A DNA stretch of 64,000 nt from an uncultured Draconibacterium sp. (GTDB lineage: Bacteria > Bacteroidota > Bacteroidia > Bacteroidales > Prolixibacteraceae): contig NZ_OY775906.1 in NCBI RefSeq assembly GCF_963675065.1, positions 2,582,001 to 2,646,000 of the forward strand. Direction: 5' to 3'. Under the pieces are notes generated by a model that did no database searches, was not told where the DNA came from, and was given only the letters and a program-made list of their open reading frames with translations. The translations under genes were made by a program, and so were the position numbers. Shown here in pieces: positions 45,056 through 53,034 of the stretch (position 1 is its first letter; the number at the start of each line of letters is the position of its first letter).

Positions 45056-45464
45056 GGCAAGCCTGTAAGCCGGGTCCTGTCAATTCCGATAAATCGGAAA
45101 AGCTTTATCATTTATCTAGTCCCGACATCACTGCCGGGATCCTGCAGCCTACCCCTCCAAAGTCTCTTGTGCGTTGAGAGCAAAACGGGCCGTTTCGCTG
45201 TACCGCAACAGCGGCAAACACTTTGGATATACATGGCTTTGCAACCCGTAAGACGTACGGCTGGCGATGTTGCCACCTCCACCGGTGCGCTTTTACCGCA
45301 CCTTTTCACCCGTTCCCCGTTGTGGACACGCCACAACAAGGTGGTTATTTTCTGTTACGTTGCTATCCCCTTTCAAAGATCTTCCCGCTAGGAAGCACGG
45401 TGCCCTGCGTTGCCCGGACTTTCCTCCGCTCTGTTTAACCAAAGCAGCGATAAAGCGGCTTGCC
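45056..45464 (-). ncRNA. rnpB: RNase P RNA, bacterial class A
   Basis: RNA subunit that cleaves tRNA 5' leaders. On the minus strand the conserved 5' core GAGGAAAGTCCGGGC is at 45412-45426, an ACAGAAA motif follows at about 45350, GGTGAAAAGGTGCGG at about 45296-45310, and the conserved 3' part GACAGGACCCGGCTTACAGG at 45062-45081. The P1 helix is closed by GGCAAGCC (45457-45464) and GGCTTGCC (45056-45063), which sets both ends at about 409 nt, normal for class A. A -7 element at 45469-45476 and a strong terminator frame it. Several open frames inside it are chance. Confidence 0.96.
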
Positions 45465-45468
45465 GGTG

Positions 45469-45476
45469 CAAAAGTA
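45469..45476 (-). promoter_or_regulatory. -7 promoter element of rnpB
   Basis: Minus strand reads TACTTTTG (TAnnTTTG), ending 5 bp before the P1-defined 5' end of the RNA, the spacing expected for this promoter class. Confidence 0.65.
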
Positions 45477-45498
45477 GTAAATAGTTTCAAGTTACACG

Positions 45499-45541
45499 TT
45501 TCAGGTTGCAAGTTTGTTTTTCAAGAACATGCAACCTGAAA
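45499..45541. terminator. Inverted repeat after the Smr gene
   Basis: TTTCAGGTTGCA (45499-45510) and its perfect complement TGCAACCTGAAA (45530-45541), 19-base loop. It begins 12 bp after the Smr gene stop on the minus strand, so it may end that transcript before rnpB, although the U-run is poor. The same 12-mer is continued by an extra CCTGCAACC, suggesting a short interspersed repeat. Confidence 0.5.
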
Positions 45542-45552
45542 CCTGCAACCAA

Positions 45553-46593
45553 CTATCCTTTCCGCAGTATTACCATCGTTGCTCCATAGCCATACTCTTT
45601 AAACGAAGCATCCTGAAAATAGTATTTTTTGAATTTGCGTTTCAGCAGGTTTGTTACTTCCTGTTTTAAAACGCCCTGCCCTACACCATGAATAAATACA
45701 ACTCGTTTCGACTGATTTTTAATGGCCAGGTTCATTTCCGATTCAACAGCATCCATTTGTATATCCAGAATTTCGCGGTTACTCAAACCTTCCGATTCGT
45801 CGAGTAGCTCGGTAATATGCAAATCGATAACTTCCTCTTCAGAGGTGCGTTTGCGTTTCTTTCGTTTTGGTGCTTCAACAGTTTCCTTTGCCTTAACCAC
45901 TTTTTTGAAATCATCCTGCGTTAGTTTATCCAGTTCAGTCTGAAAAGTATCAGAAGTGATCTTCAGCACCAAGGCATTCTTTTTGAAATATGAATTCTCG
46001 CGGAAAGTTGATTCTTTGTAAAACTTCACCGGGTTTACCCTGAATTTCTTTACCACTGGCAAATTCCATTCGCTTTCTTTTTCGCGGAAATAAATCAGCT
46101 GAAACCCAAAATCAGGCAAATCGCTAAAATCCTCCTGTACCAAAGCGTCAATTTTCTCCTTCGAATTGGAACGAACAGTGCCTTGTTTAATGGCCTCTAC
46201 CCCATCGGTTTTTATATATGAATAATTGAATAACACGGTATAATTGCTGTCGTTAACCAAATACAATTCGATCTCGCCCGACAGTGGATTTTTGGGATCT
46301 GTAGGAACAAAACAGAAATAAAATTCTGCCACATTTTTGCCGTTAATGATTTCACCTTTCGGCTCGATATATTCAGGTTCGGGTTGCACTTCTGCCGGCG
46401 TTTCCTGTTGGGCTCCAGCATTACTGCCAGCATTTAGTTCGGGCGCACTTACATTCACCAGTTCCTTTATCAGGAAAGGCACTTCAAACCCATCATCTCC
46501 TTCTACATTTACCGTATTTTTGTTTACAAAACCGGTTACTACGCCTCCTCCAACATCGTTTAAAAACTTAACCTTATCGCCTACTTTTATCAT
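45553..46593 (-). CDS. DUF2027/Smr-domain protein (MutS2-like Smr nuclease domain)
   Basis: 346 residues when started at the ATG at 46591-46593, giving MIKVGDKVKFLNDVGGG; a frame opening 60 bp upstream adds an unlikely leader running into a REP-like repeat. Seen: N-terminal SH3-like DUF2027 part (VKFLNDVGGGVVTGFVNKNTV), a central beta-rich domain (about 90-240), and a C-terminal Smr domain with EEVIDLHITELLDESEG (the D-L-H motif), VFIHGVGQGVLKQEV (H-G-x-G) and YGATMVILRK. Smr domains act as nucleases or nucleic-acid binding modules in repair or ribosome rescue. The protein type is common in Bacteroidota; its exact role is not known. Confidence 0.88.
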   Translation of the reverse strand: MIKVGDKVKFLNDVGGGVVTGFVNKNTVNVEGDDGFEVPFLIKELVNVSAPELNAGSNAGAQQETPAEVQPEPEYIEPKGEIINGKNVAEFYFCFVPTDPKNPLSGEIELYLVNDSNYTVLFNYSYIKTDGVEAIKQGTVRSNSKEKIDALVQEDFSDLPDFGFQLIYFREKESEWNLPVVKKFRVNPVKFYKESTFRENSYFKKNALVLKITSDTFQTELDKLTQDDFKKVVKAKETVEAPKRKKRKRTSEEEVIDLHITELLDESEGLSNREILDIQMDAVESEMNLAIKNQSKRVVFIHGVGQGVLKQEVTNLLKRKFKKYYFQDASFKEYGYGATMVILRKG

Positions 46594-46635
46594 GACTCTT
46601 TTACTTTCCTGCAAAAATAACATTAATATCCATTC

Positions 46636-46723
46636 TTCAGGGCTAAAGCCCATTCGGGTCCGACATCACTCCCCCCGGGCTTAAGGCTAATAAATATGCT
46701 CCGAAGTGGGCTTTAACCCTGAA
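46636..46723. repeat. REP-like palindromic element upstream of queA
   Basis: TTCAGGGCTAAAGCCCATTCGG at the left is mirrored by CCGAAGTGGGCTTTAACCCTGAA at the right with small bulges; an inner CCCCCCGGGCTTAAGG stretch lies between. It sits in the spacer between the divergent Smr and queA genes. Its sequence differs from the 85-bp elements around the transposase at 50 kb. Confidence 0.75.
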
Positions 46724-46754
46724 TTGTTATTCATGCTGTTCTTAAAGAAATTCT

Positions 46755-46762
46755 TACTTTTG
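46755..46762 (+). promoter_or_regulatory. -7 promoter element of queA
   Basis: TACTTTTG (TAnnTTTG), 21 bp before the TTG start at 46784. Confidence 0.6.
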
Positions 46763-46783
46763 CAGTTCTAAAAAACAATTGTT

Positions 46784-47995
46784 TTGAACAGATATAAAGA
46801 CATAAAGATTAGCGATTACACCTACAATTTGCCCGATGAGCGCATTGCCAAATACCCGCTTGCTGAGCGCGATAAATCAAAATTACTTGTCAGGCAGAAC
46901 GGCACAATAAAACAGGATATTTTTGAAAACTGCGCCAATTACCTTCCGGAAGATGCGCAGCTGGTTTTTAATAATACCCGCGTTATTCATGCCCGTTTGT
47001 TTTTTTATAAAGAAACAGGTGCCAAAATCGAGATCTTTTGTCTGGAGCCCGTTGAACCGGCCGATTACCAGATAGCTTTTCAGGAAACAGAAGAAGTAAC
47101 CTGGAAATGTATGGTGGGTAATTCAAAAAAATGGAAAGAAGGTTTCCTGAGCCAAACCTTTGAAATTGATGGGCAATCCATTGAACTGACCGCTGCCAAA
47201 ACCGGGCAGGAAGGCAACTCTTTTCACATTCGTTTTGTGTGGAACGGTGGCGTACACTTCTCCGAGATTATTGAGCACATCGGGCAATTGCCCATTCCGC
47301 CATACCTAAACCGCAACACCGAAGAAAGCGACGAAGAAAGCTACCAAACGGTTTATGCAAAAATTGATGGTTCGGTGGCAGCACCAACAGCAGGTTTGCA
47401 TTTTACCGATCCGGTGATTGCGCAACTGTCAGCTAAAAACATTACCACCAACGAAATTACGCTGCATGTAGGAGCCGGCACTTTTCAGCCCGTAAAATCG
47501 GAAACCATCGAAGGGCACACCATGCACCACGAACAGGTGATCATCCCCATTGATATTTTGCGTTCGTTTGTGGAGAATTCGAAAAACATTATTGCAGTGG
47601 GAACGACTTCGGTGCGCTCGCTCGAAAGTTTGTACTGGATTGGTCTGCAACTGGAAGAACAACGTTTCGATCCATTTCATCCCGAGGTAAAACAATGGGA
47701 GCCTTATGAAAACGAGGCAAAAATTTCAATCGAAAAAGCTTTGCAGAATATCATTTATTTCCTAGCAGAAAACGGGGAAAGAGCCATTCGTTTTTCTACT
47801 CAAATTATCATTCTGCCGGGTTATGATTTTAAACTCATCAGCGGAATGTTCACCAACTTTCACCAGCCGCAAAGTACGCTACTACTTTTGATCAGTGCAT
47901 TTCTGGGTAATAAATGGAAGGAAGTTTACGATTATGCGCTTGCAAACGACTTCCGCTTTTTAAGTTATGGCGACAGTAATCTCTACCTAAAATAA
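46784..47995 (+). CDS. queA: S-adenosylmethionine:tRNA ribosyltransferase-isomerase
   Basis: 403-residue enzyme that transfers the ribosyl group of S-adenosylmethionine to preQ1 in tRNA, giving epoxyqueuosine. The TTG at 46784 is used because the product then starts MNRYKDIKISDYTYNLPDERIAKYP, the family start, and no ATG is near. Seen: LPEDAQLVFNNTRVIHARL, GQLPIPPYLNR, YQTVYAKIDGSVAAPTAGLHFT, EITLHVGAGTFQPV, GTTSVRSLES and TNFHQPQSTLLLLISAFLG, all signatures. Longer than the E. coli protein by about 45 residues, through an insertion between VRSLES and ISTQIIILPGY, which is common in the phylum. Other queuosine genes are not nearby. Confidence 0.95.
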   Translation: MNRYKDIKISDYTYNLPDERIAKYPLAERDKSKLLVRQNGTIKQDIFENCANYLPEDAQLVFNNTRVIHARLFFYKETGAKIEIFCLEPVEPADYQIAFQETEEVTWKCMVGNSKKWKEGFLSQTFEIDGQSIELTAAKTGQEGNSFHIRFVWNGGVHFSEIIEHIGQLPIPPYLNRNTEESDEESYQTVYAKIDGSVAAPTAGLHFTDPVIAQLSAKNITTNEITLHVGAGTFQPVKSETIEGHTMHHEQVIIPIDILRSFVENSKNIIAVGTTSVRSLESLYWIGLQLEEQRFDPFHPEVKQWEPYENEAKISIEKALQNIIYFLAENGERAIRFSTQIIILPGYDFKLISGMFTNFHQPQSTLLLLISAFLGNKWKEVYDYALANDFRFLSYGDSNLYLK

Positions 47996-47997
47996 AA

Positions 47998-48005
47998 TAC
48001 CTTTG
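47998..48005 (+). promoter_or_regulatory. -7 promoter element for the acyl-CoA synthetase gene
   Basis: TACCTTTG (TAnnTTTG), directly after the queA stop and 78 bp before the next ATG. A weaker AATATTTG lies about 40 bp downstream. Confidence 0.4.
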
Positions 48006-48083
48006 TAGTTAAAGCTTTTACGCTAACATTTTTTATGACAAAATATTTGCGCAAAAGCTAACTTTAACCAAATTTGCAGCATT

Positions 48084-49748
48084 ATGCGAAGAGATAAAAT
48101 CGACAGCTTCTCCTCCTTCATTTCAACATCAATTAAAAATTATGCCAACAATAAAGCGCTTGGTTTTATTGATGAAGAATATCTCACATACGCGGAAATG
48201 GGACAAAAAATCTCCGCTGTTCAGGCTTTTCTCACAAAGCTTGGTTTGGCTGAAGGCGATAAAGTAATCATCTACAGCCAAAACATGCCCGACTGGGGAG
48301 TTGTTTATTTTGCCCTGCAATGTTCCGGAATTGTTGCTGTTCCTGTTCTTCCCGATTTTAGTCCGTCAGAGTTGGAGAATGTGATCAAACATTCCGAGTC
48401 GAAAGCGATGTTTATCTCGACAAGCCTTCAATACAAACTAAAAGAAGCTGACACATCAACGCTGGATGTTATCGTTAAAACCGATGATTTTAGCCTTTTA
48501 AAGGCGGAAAACAAATCGGTGGTTTTCGATGTAAATGAAAACAGCGACAAAGCTTATACTCCAAAAGAAAATGAACTGGCGGTATTGATTTACACCTCCG
48601 GAACAACGGGTAATTCGAAAGGCGTTATGCTTTCACAGAAAAATATATTGGCGAATGTTGTTCAGTCGGCAGCTGTTCATGAAATCAGGGAAGACTACCA
48701 CTTTTTGTCGGTTTTACCGTTGTCGCATACCTACGAAAATACCATTGGATTTTTACTGGCCATTTATAAAGGAGCCAGTGTTACCTATCTCCGTAAACCA
48801 CCAACAGCAAGTGTGCTTTTACCGGCACTAAAAAAAATACGTCCGGAGATTATGTTGACCGTTCCGATGATTATCGAGAAAGTGTATAAAAGCAGCATCC
48901 TGCCCGCCATTAATAAAAAAACGGTTACTCGCTTACTACACCGATTTCCTCCCACACGCAAACTTGTTCATCGTTTGGCTGGGAAAAAACTGATGGAAAC
49001 TTTTGGTGGCCGGTTGGAATTTTTTGGCATTGGCGGTGCAAAGCTCGACGGTACAGTGGAACGTTTTCTGCGCGATGCAAAATTTCCGTACGCCATTGGT
49101 TACGGTTTAACTGAAACTTCACCGCTTGTTGCAGGGTCGAATCCCACAACAACGCGTTTCAGGGCAATTGGCCCAAAGGTGATTAATTGCGAAGTAAAAA
49201 TTCACGACCCGAACCCGGCAACGGGCGAAGGCGAAATCTGGGCAAAAGGCCCAAACGTAATGTTGGGCTACTATAAAAATCCGGAAGAAACAAAACAAGT
49301 ATTAACCGACGATGGATGGTTTAAAACAGGTGATCTGGGTGTTTTTGATAAAGACGGATGGCTGAGCCACAAAGGCCGGTTAAAAAATATGATCGTGGGT
49401 GCCAACGGAGAAAATATTTACCCCGAAGAAATAGAATCCATAATCAATAATTTCAGGCATGTTGTTGAGTCGGTAGTAATTCAGAAAAAAGGGAAATTGG
49501 TGGCACTGGTTCATTTTAACCGTGAGGAACTGGAGCAAAAAGTGAAAGAAATGCGTTCTGAATTAGGCGATAAAATGGACGAAATATCTCACCATGTAGA
49601 TGAAAAAATTGAAGAGTTAAGCGCCGAATTAAAAGACTACATAAATTCAAGGGTTAACAAGTTTTCTAAAATTCAGGATTTTATTGCTCATCCTACACCT
49701 TTTATAAAAACGGCTACGCAAAAGATCAAACGCTATCTGTATCATTAA
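48084..49748 (+). CDS. AMP-binding long-chain acyl-CoA synthetase-like enzyme
   Basis: 554-residue adenylate-forming enzyme that would activate a fatty acid with ATP and CoA. Seen: phosphate-binding motif LIYTSGTTGNSKGVMLSQKN (residues about 170-190), LPLSHTYENTIGFLLA, GYGLTETSPLVAGSNP, GEIWAKGPNVMLGYYKNPE, DGWFKTGDLGVFDKDGWLSHKGR and the C-terminal catalytic region VGANGENIYPEEIES, with a late lysine in IKTATQKIKRYLY. Domain order and length are normal for the FadD/long-chain group. Single gene after queA. Chain-length preference cannot be read. Confidence 0.92.
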   Translation: MRRDKIDSFSSFISTSIKNYANNKALGFIDEEYLTYAEMGQKISAVQAFLTKLGLAEGDKVIIYSQNMPDWGVVYFALQCSGIVAVPVLPDFSPSELENVIKHSESKAMFISTSLQYKLKEADTSTLDVIVKTDDFSLLKAENKSVVFDVNENSDKAYTPKENELAVLIYTSGTTGNSKGVMLSQKNILANVVQSAAVHEIREDYHFLSVLPLSHTYENTIGFLLAIYKGASVTYLRKPPTASVLLPALKKIRPEIMLTVPMIIEKVYKSSILPAINKKTVTRLLHRFPPTRKLVHRLAGKKLMETFGGRLEFFGIGGAKLDGTVERFLRDAKFPYAIGYGLTETSPLVAGSNPTTTRFRAIGPKVINCEVKIHDPNPATGEGEIWAKGPNVMLGYYKNPEETKQVLTDDGWFKTGDLGVFDKDGWLSHKGRLKNMIVGANGENIYPEEIESIINNFRHVVESVVIQKKGKLVALVHFNREELEQKVKEMRSELGDKMDEISHHVDEKIEELSAELKDYINSRVNKFSKIQDFIAHPTPFIKTATQKIKRYLYH

Positions 49749-49776
49749 ATAGGCTTATACTGATAATGGCAATATA

Positions 49777-49861
49777 TTCAACCCTTCCAGGGCTGATATC
49801 TATTCGCGTTATACTTCCGTGCGTTTCACACACGGTTATTTACGTATAGTCCTTTCCGGAC
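49777..49861 (+). repeat. 85-bp REP-like element, copy A
   Basis: Begins TTCAACCCTTCCAGGGCTG, has an internal hairpin CCGTGCGTTTCACACACGG, and ends TTATTTACGTATAGTCCTTTCCGGAC. Copies B and C have the same length, start and end and the same internal hairpin position. Plus orientation, as copy C. Confidence 0.88.
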
Positions 49862-49962
49862 TATCCGCAGTTCTGTTGATACGAAAATCCAACTAACTGG
49901 TAAATCCCTCTGGATTTGCAGATAAGCAGCAGGGATAATTTTCTTCCAAATTCATAGAAAAT

Positions 49963-50047
49963 GTCCTGAAAGGACTAAATACGAATAACCGCCGGTAAAA
50001 CCGGTGGTAACCAACTTAGTGCAGCCTCAGCCCCGAAAGGGGTTGAA
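49963..50047 (-). repeat. 85-bp REP-like element, copy B (inverted)
   Basis: On the minus strand it begins TTCAACCCCTTTCGGGGCTG, has the internal hairpin ACCACCGGTTTTACCGGCGGT and ends TTATTCGTATTTAGTCCTTTCAGGAC. It ends 10 bp before the transposase stop and has the same orientation as the transposase gene. Confidence 0.88.
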
Positions 50048-50056
50048 CAAGGTTTA

Positions 50057-50515
50057 TTACTTTAAAAAGTACCATTCATCAATGTGAATATTGTGTTCTT
50101 CCAAAAGCCTTCGATACTCCGCTTCAAAGGTTTCAGTTTTATGATGTTCCTGCTGGTTTTTAATATAGTTAATCAATTTGTCTTTGTCCCAATACGAATA
50201 TGTTAAGGCAGCATAACCATCTGCCCAACCACTAAAATCAGGAAAGTAAGTTGAGCTTTTTAACCAAACCGATGAAGCAGTTTTTATGTCTCTGACCATA
50301 TCGGCCAGAGCGATGCCGGGATGAATATCACTTAAAATATGAATATGATCCGCCATCCCATTAATTCGGTATAAATGGCAATTCTTATTTTTTATTATTC
50401 CCCACATATACCTATAAAGCTGATCACGGTAATCGGCTTTTAATGTTTTCTGACTGTGTTTTGTGCGAAAAATAATCTGATAAATGATTTGACGATAGCT
50501 AGTCATGGTTAACAA
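50057..50515 (-). CDS. REP-associated tyrosine transposase (IS200/IS605 TnpA-like, HUH)
   Basis: 152-residue single-strand DNA transposase-like protein. Seen: MTSYRQIIYQIIFRTKHSQKTL, the HUH motif in NGMADHIHILSDI, and the catalytic tyrosine in LINYIKNQQEHHKTETF, together the signature of Y1 transposases; ending KTETFEAEYRRLLEEHNI is typical of the REP-associated branch. It is flanked by three 85-bp palindromic elements (49777-49861, 49963-50047, 50585-50669), and there are no IS605-type ends or tnpB. This fits a domesticated or self-limited RAYT that moves or processes the nearby repeats. A start two codons later (MTSYRQ) is possible. Confidence 0.9.
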   Translation of the reverse strand: MLTMTSYRQIIYQIIFRTKHSQKTLKADYRDQLYRYMWGIIKNKNCHLYRINGMADHIHILSDIHPGIALADMVRDIKTASSVWLKSSTYFPDFSGWADGYAALTYSYWDKDKLINYIKNQQEHHKTETFEAEYRRLLEEHNIHIDEWYFLK

Positions 50516-50584
50516 GTATAAATTAGTTAATACCTACTAAATTAGCTAGTTAAATTGAATTATTCTTGTCTTTTCAGTAAATTA

Positions 50585-50669
50585 TTCAACCCTTTTAGGG
50601 CTGGAACATATTGGTTGCCTTTTGCCATGCGTTTCACACACGGTTATTCACATATAGTTCTTTCGGGAC
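50585..50669 (+). repeat. 85-bp REP-like element, copy C
   Basis: Begins TTCAACCCTTTTAGGGCTG, contains the shared CATGCGTTTCACACACGG stretch and ends TTATTCACATATAGTTCTTTCGGGAC. It lies 70 bp upstream of the transposase start, on the opposite strand to it. Confidence 0.88.
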
Positions 50670-50775
50670 AATACAATCTATCAATCAAAAGAATTTCGAA
50701 TTATCCCTTATTTAGAATCAACCCAAAGAGATAAAATTTTACATTCGTAGGTTAATTTAAAAATTCAAAAAACTT

Positions 50776-51975
50776 ATGACTGATTATTTCAAGCAATATC
50801 CTAACAAAGAGGGATTCTATAAGGAATATGGTGGTTCGTTTATACCACCAGATTTGCAAAAAGAGATGGATAACATTACCAATGCTTACCACAGCATCAG
50901 CAAATCGCACAATTTTATTTCGGAATTGCGCAGCATTCGCAAACACTTTCAGGGGCGCCCAACTCCGGTTTATTACTGCCAGAATTTATCGGCAAAATAC
51001 GGCGGCCGCATTTACCTGAAACGCGAAGACCTGAACCACTCGGGAGCGCATAAATTGAACCACTGCATGGGCGAGGCTCTGTTGGCCAAACACCTGGGTA
51101 AAAAGAAACTGATTGCCGAAACCGGCGCCGGACAACATGGTGTAGCGTTGGCAACTGCGGCAGCCTATTTTGGTTTAGAATGCGAAATCCACATGGGCGA
51201 AGTTGACATTGCCAAAGAACACCCCAATGTGGTACGGATGAAAATTCTGGGAGCAGAAGTAGTTCCTGTTACGCACGGATTAAAAACATTAAAAGAAGCG
51301 GTTGACTCGGCTTTTGAATCGTATCTGAAAGATCCTGTAAATACGATTTACTGTATTGGTTCTGTTGTTGGACCACACCCCTTTCCGATGATGGTTCGCG
51401 ATTTCCAGCGTGTTGTTGGAATTGAAGCACAGGAGCAGTTTTACGAAATGACCGGCGAAAATCCCGATCACGTAGTAGCTTGTGTTGGTGGCGGAAGTAA
51501 TGCCATGGGAATGTTCTCGGGCTTCCTCGATATTGAAGAAACAGAGTTGCACGGTGTGGAGCCGGGTGGCGTCGGAACAAAACTTGGCGAACACGCCAGC
51601 ACCATTACATACGGAACTCCCGGAGTAATTCATGGTTTTAAATGCTACATGTTGCAGGATGAAAAAGGCGAGCCGGCTCCGGTGTATTCGGTGGCCAGCG
51701 GATTGGATTATCCCGGTGTGGGACCAGAGCACAGTATGCTAAAAGATATGGGCAAGGTAACATATGGTGTTGCCGACGATGCCGAAACCATCGACGCCTT
51801 TTACGAATTAAGTCGACTGGAAGGAATTATTCCGGCATTGGAAAGTGCACATGCTGTGGCTTACAGTTTAAAACTGGCAAAAAAGAACCAGCAAAAATCT
51901 ATCCTCATCAACCTAAGCGGTCGTGGCGATAAAGACATCGACTTTGTGGTTGACAAATATGGATTACCCGACTAA
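50776..51975 (+). CDS. trpB: Tryptophan synthase beta chain
   Basis: 399-residue PLP enzyme that makes tryptophan from indole and serine. Seen: GFYKEYGGSFIPPDL, GRPTPVYYCQNLS, KREDLNHSGAHKLNHCMGEALLAKH with the PLP lysine at K93, AETGAGQHGVALATAAA, VACVGGGSNAMGMFSGF (phosphate loop), GLDYPGVGPEHS and LINLSGRGDKD. It is in the TrpB1-like range but has LNH where INN is usual after the lysine. Here it stands alone: no trpA or other trp gene is adjacent, and a terminator follows at once. It may act alone or with a distant TrpA. Confidence 0.93.
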   Translation: MTDYFKQYPNKEGFYKEYGGSFIPPDLQKEMDNITNAYHSISKSHNFISELRSIRKHFQGRPTPVYYCQNLSAKYGGRIYLKREDLNHSGAHKLNHCMGEALLAKHLGKKKLIAETGAGQHGVALATAAAYFGLECEIHMGEVDIAKEHPNVVRMKILGAEVVPVTHGLKTLKEAVDSAFESYLKDPVNTIYCIGSVVGPHPFPMMVRDFQRVVGIEAQEQFYEMTGENPDHVVACVGGGSNAMGMFSGFLDIEETELHGVEPGGVGTKLGEHASTITYGTPGVIHGFKCYMLQDEKGEPAPVYSVASGLDYPGVGPEHSMLKDMGKVTYGVADDAETIDAFYELSRLEGIIPALESAHAVAYSLKLAKKNQQKSILINLSGRGDKDIDFVVDKYGLPD

Positions 51976-51998
51976 GAAGACTTCTGATAAACATATTG

Positions 51999-52028
51999 AA
52001 AAGTCCGGTTTCGCCGGACTTTTTTTAT
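51999..52028 (+). terminator. Terminator of trpB
   Basis: AAGTCCGG (52001-52008) pairs with CCGGACTT (52014-52021) around TTTCG, followed by a T-run to 52026. Confidence 0.92.
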
Positions 52029-52081
52029 ATAAGTCTAATAATTAATTGCAAAAAGTGCTTCAAAATTTACAGACTCACCCT

Positions 52082-52142
52082 GATTGTGCCTTCGACACAA
52101 TCGTCCCTCTCTTTGCAAAGAGAGGGAATGAGGGAGAGTTAG
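52082..52142. repeat. Double-hairpin interspersed repeat
   Basis: GATTGTG/CACAATC (52082-52088 and 52096-52102) forms one hairpin; directly after it TCCCTCTCTTTGCAAAGAGAGGGA (52104-52127, key arms TCCCTCTC and GAGAGGGA) is a perfect 24-bp palindrome, then AATGAGGGAGAGTT. It lies after the trpB terminator and before the stop of the convergent HTH gene. Such units are frequent in Bacteroidota spacers, to my knowledge, but I have no database match. Confidence 0.75.
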
Positions 52143-52226
52143 CTGATTCTTGTTTACTTTCATTCCTTTTGAAAGACTGATTCGTTAACACACCGTTCGA
52201 GTCGGGAATTTCATGTAATCGAAACC

Positions 52227-52844
52227 TTACTTGTTGGCACCTGCTTTTGCTCCATTCTTTCGGTAGGCCACTACCAGAAAAATGGTTGCAACTATGATGA
52301 GGAATAATCCGGGTCTCCATTCAAGAGCCTGTCTTGTACTCCACCCCAAAACACCTGCTAAATAAAGGATTAAACAAACCAGTTGCGCTAAAATATATTT
52401 CATTTTATTTTTTATCAGCCCCAACGAATTAGCAACTACGATCAATCCAAGCGAGATACTGGTAATACTAAGTAACCAGTTTTGTAAGTGGTAATCATTA
52501 AAAAATGTATAGCCTGACCAGCCGGTAAAGGTTCGGTAAGTTCTTTCGCCATCCACAAACATTTTAAAACGTCTGGTCCATCCTAAAAAAGTGCCAACAA
52601 AAATCAGCACTGTTAGAAATGCTGACCACAGCACGTATTTGTTTAGCGGTGTTTTCTCCGGTTCAATCCCGTCGATACCTAAAACATCAAACAGCAAGTC
52701 AAGCGTTTTTCTTCTTGGGGTCGTCTCATTATTTTCGATTCGTTGAATGGTTCTTAAATTAACTTTTGCGTGTTCCGCCAAATCTTCCTGGGTCCAACCT
52801 TGTTTTAATCTGCTTTCTTTAATCCTTTTTCCTGGTTCGTTCAT
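52227..52844 (-). CDS. Membrane-anchored XRE-family transcription regulator
   Basis: 205-residue protein with an N-terminal XRE helix-turn-helix (about 5-60: RIKESRLKQGWTQEDLAEHAKVNLRTIQRIENNE) and about four hydrophobic segments in the C-terminal two thirds (KYVLWSAFLTVLIFVGTFLGW, LLSITSISLGLIVVANSLGLI, YILAQLVCLILYLAGVLGW, GLFLIIVATIFLVVAY). A DNA-binding domain fused to a membrane part suggests a regulator controlled by the membrane. Preceded by a -7 element and by a tandem TTTTGACGGCA repeat at about 52906-52927. Targets unknown; neighbouring small membrane proteins are candidates. Confidence 0.88.
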   Translation of the reverse strand: MNEPGKRIKESRLKQGWTQEDLAEHAKVNLRTIQRIENNETTPRRKTLDLLFDVLGIDGIEPEKTPLNKYVLWSAFLTVLIFVGTFLGWTRRFKMFVDGERTYRTFTGWSGYTFFNDYHLQNWLLSITSISLGLIVVANSLGLIKNKMKYILAQLVCLILYLAGVLGWSTRQALEWRPGLFLIIVATIFLVVAYRKNGAKAGANK

Positions 52845-52870
52845 GAATTGTGAAGTTTAATTTTTTGAGG

Positions 52871-52878
52871 CAAAAGTA
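52871..52878 (-). promoter_or_regulatory. -7 promoter element of the XRE-membrane gene
   Basis: Minus strand reads TACTTTTG (TAnnTTTG), 26 bp before the ATG at 52842-52844. The tandem 11-mer TTTTGACGGCA (two copies, about 52906-52927) lies just upstream and could be an operator. Confidence 0.55.
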
Positions 52879-53034
52879 ATTCCGAATCCCCTATTTGGTA
52901 GCGATTTTTTGACGGCATTTTGACGGCATTTGCTGATTTATCGGTATTCTGAAATGCTTTGGTGGTATTGGACATCTGCAAGTTGTTGTTACGCCACTGG
53001 AGTGTCACGAAACTTCGGGAGGTGCGAGCGCGAG

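Noticed and set aside
45112..45539. Several overlapping open frames of 70-90 codons
   Set aside because: They lie in or beside the RNase P RNA, whose conserved core motifs and P1 helix are clear; the frames are by-products of its GC-rich sequence.
50057..50515. Complete IS200/IS605 insertion sequence
   Set aside because: No tnpB and no typical left/right ends; the flanking 85-bp elements and the protein type fit a REP-associated transposase better.
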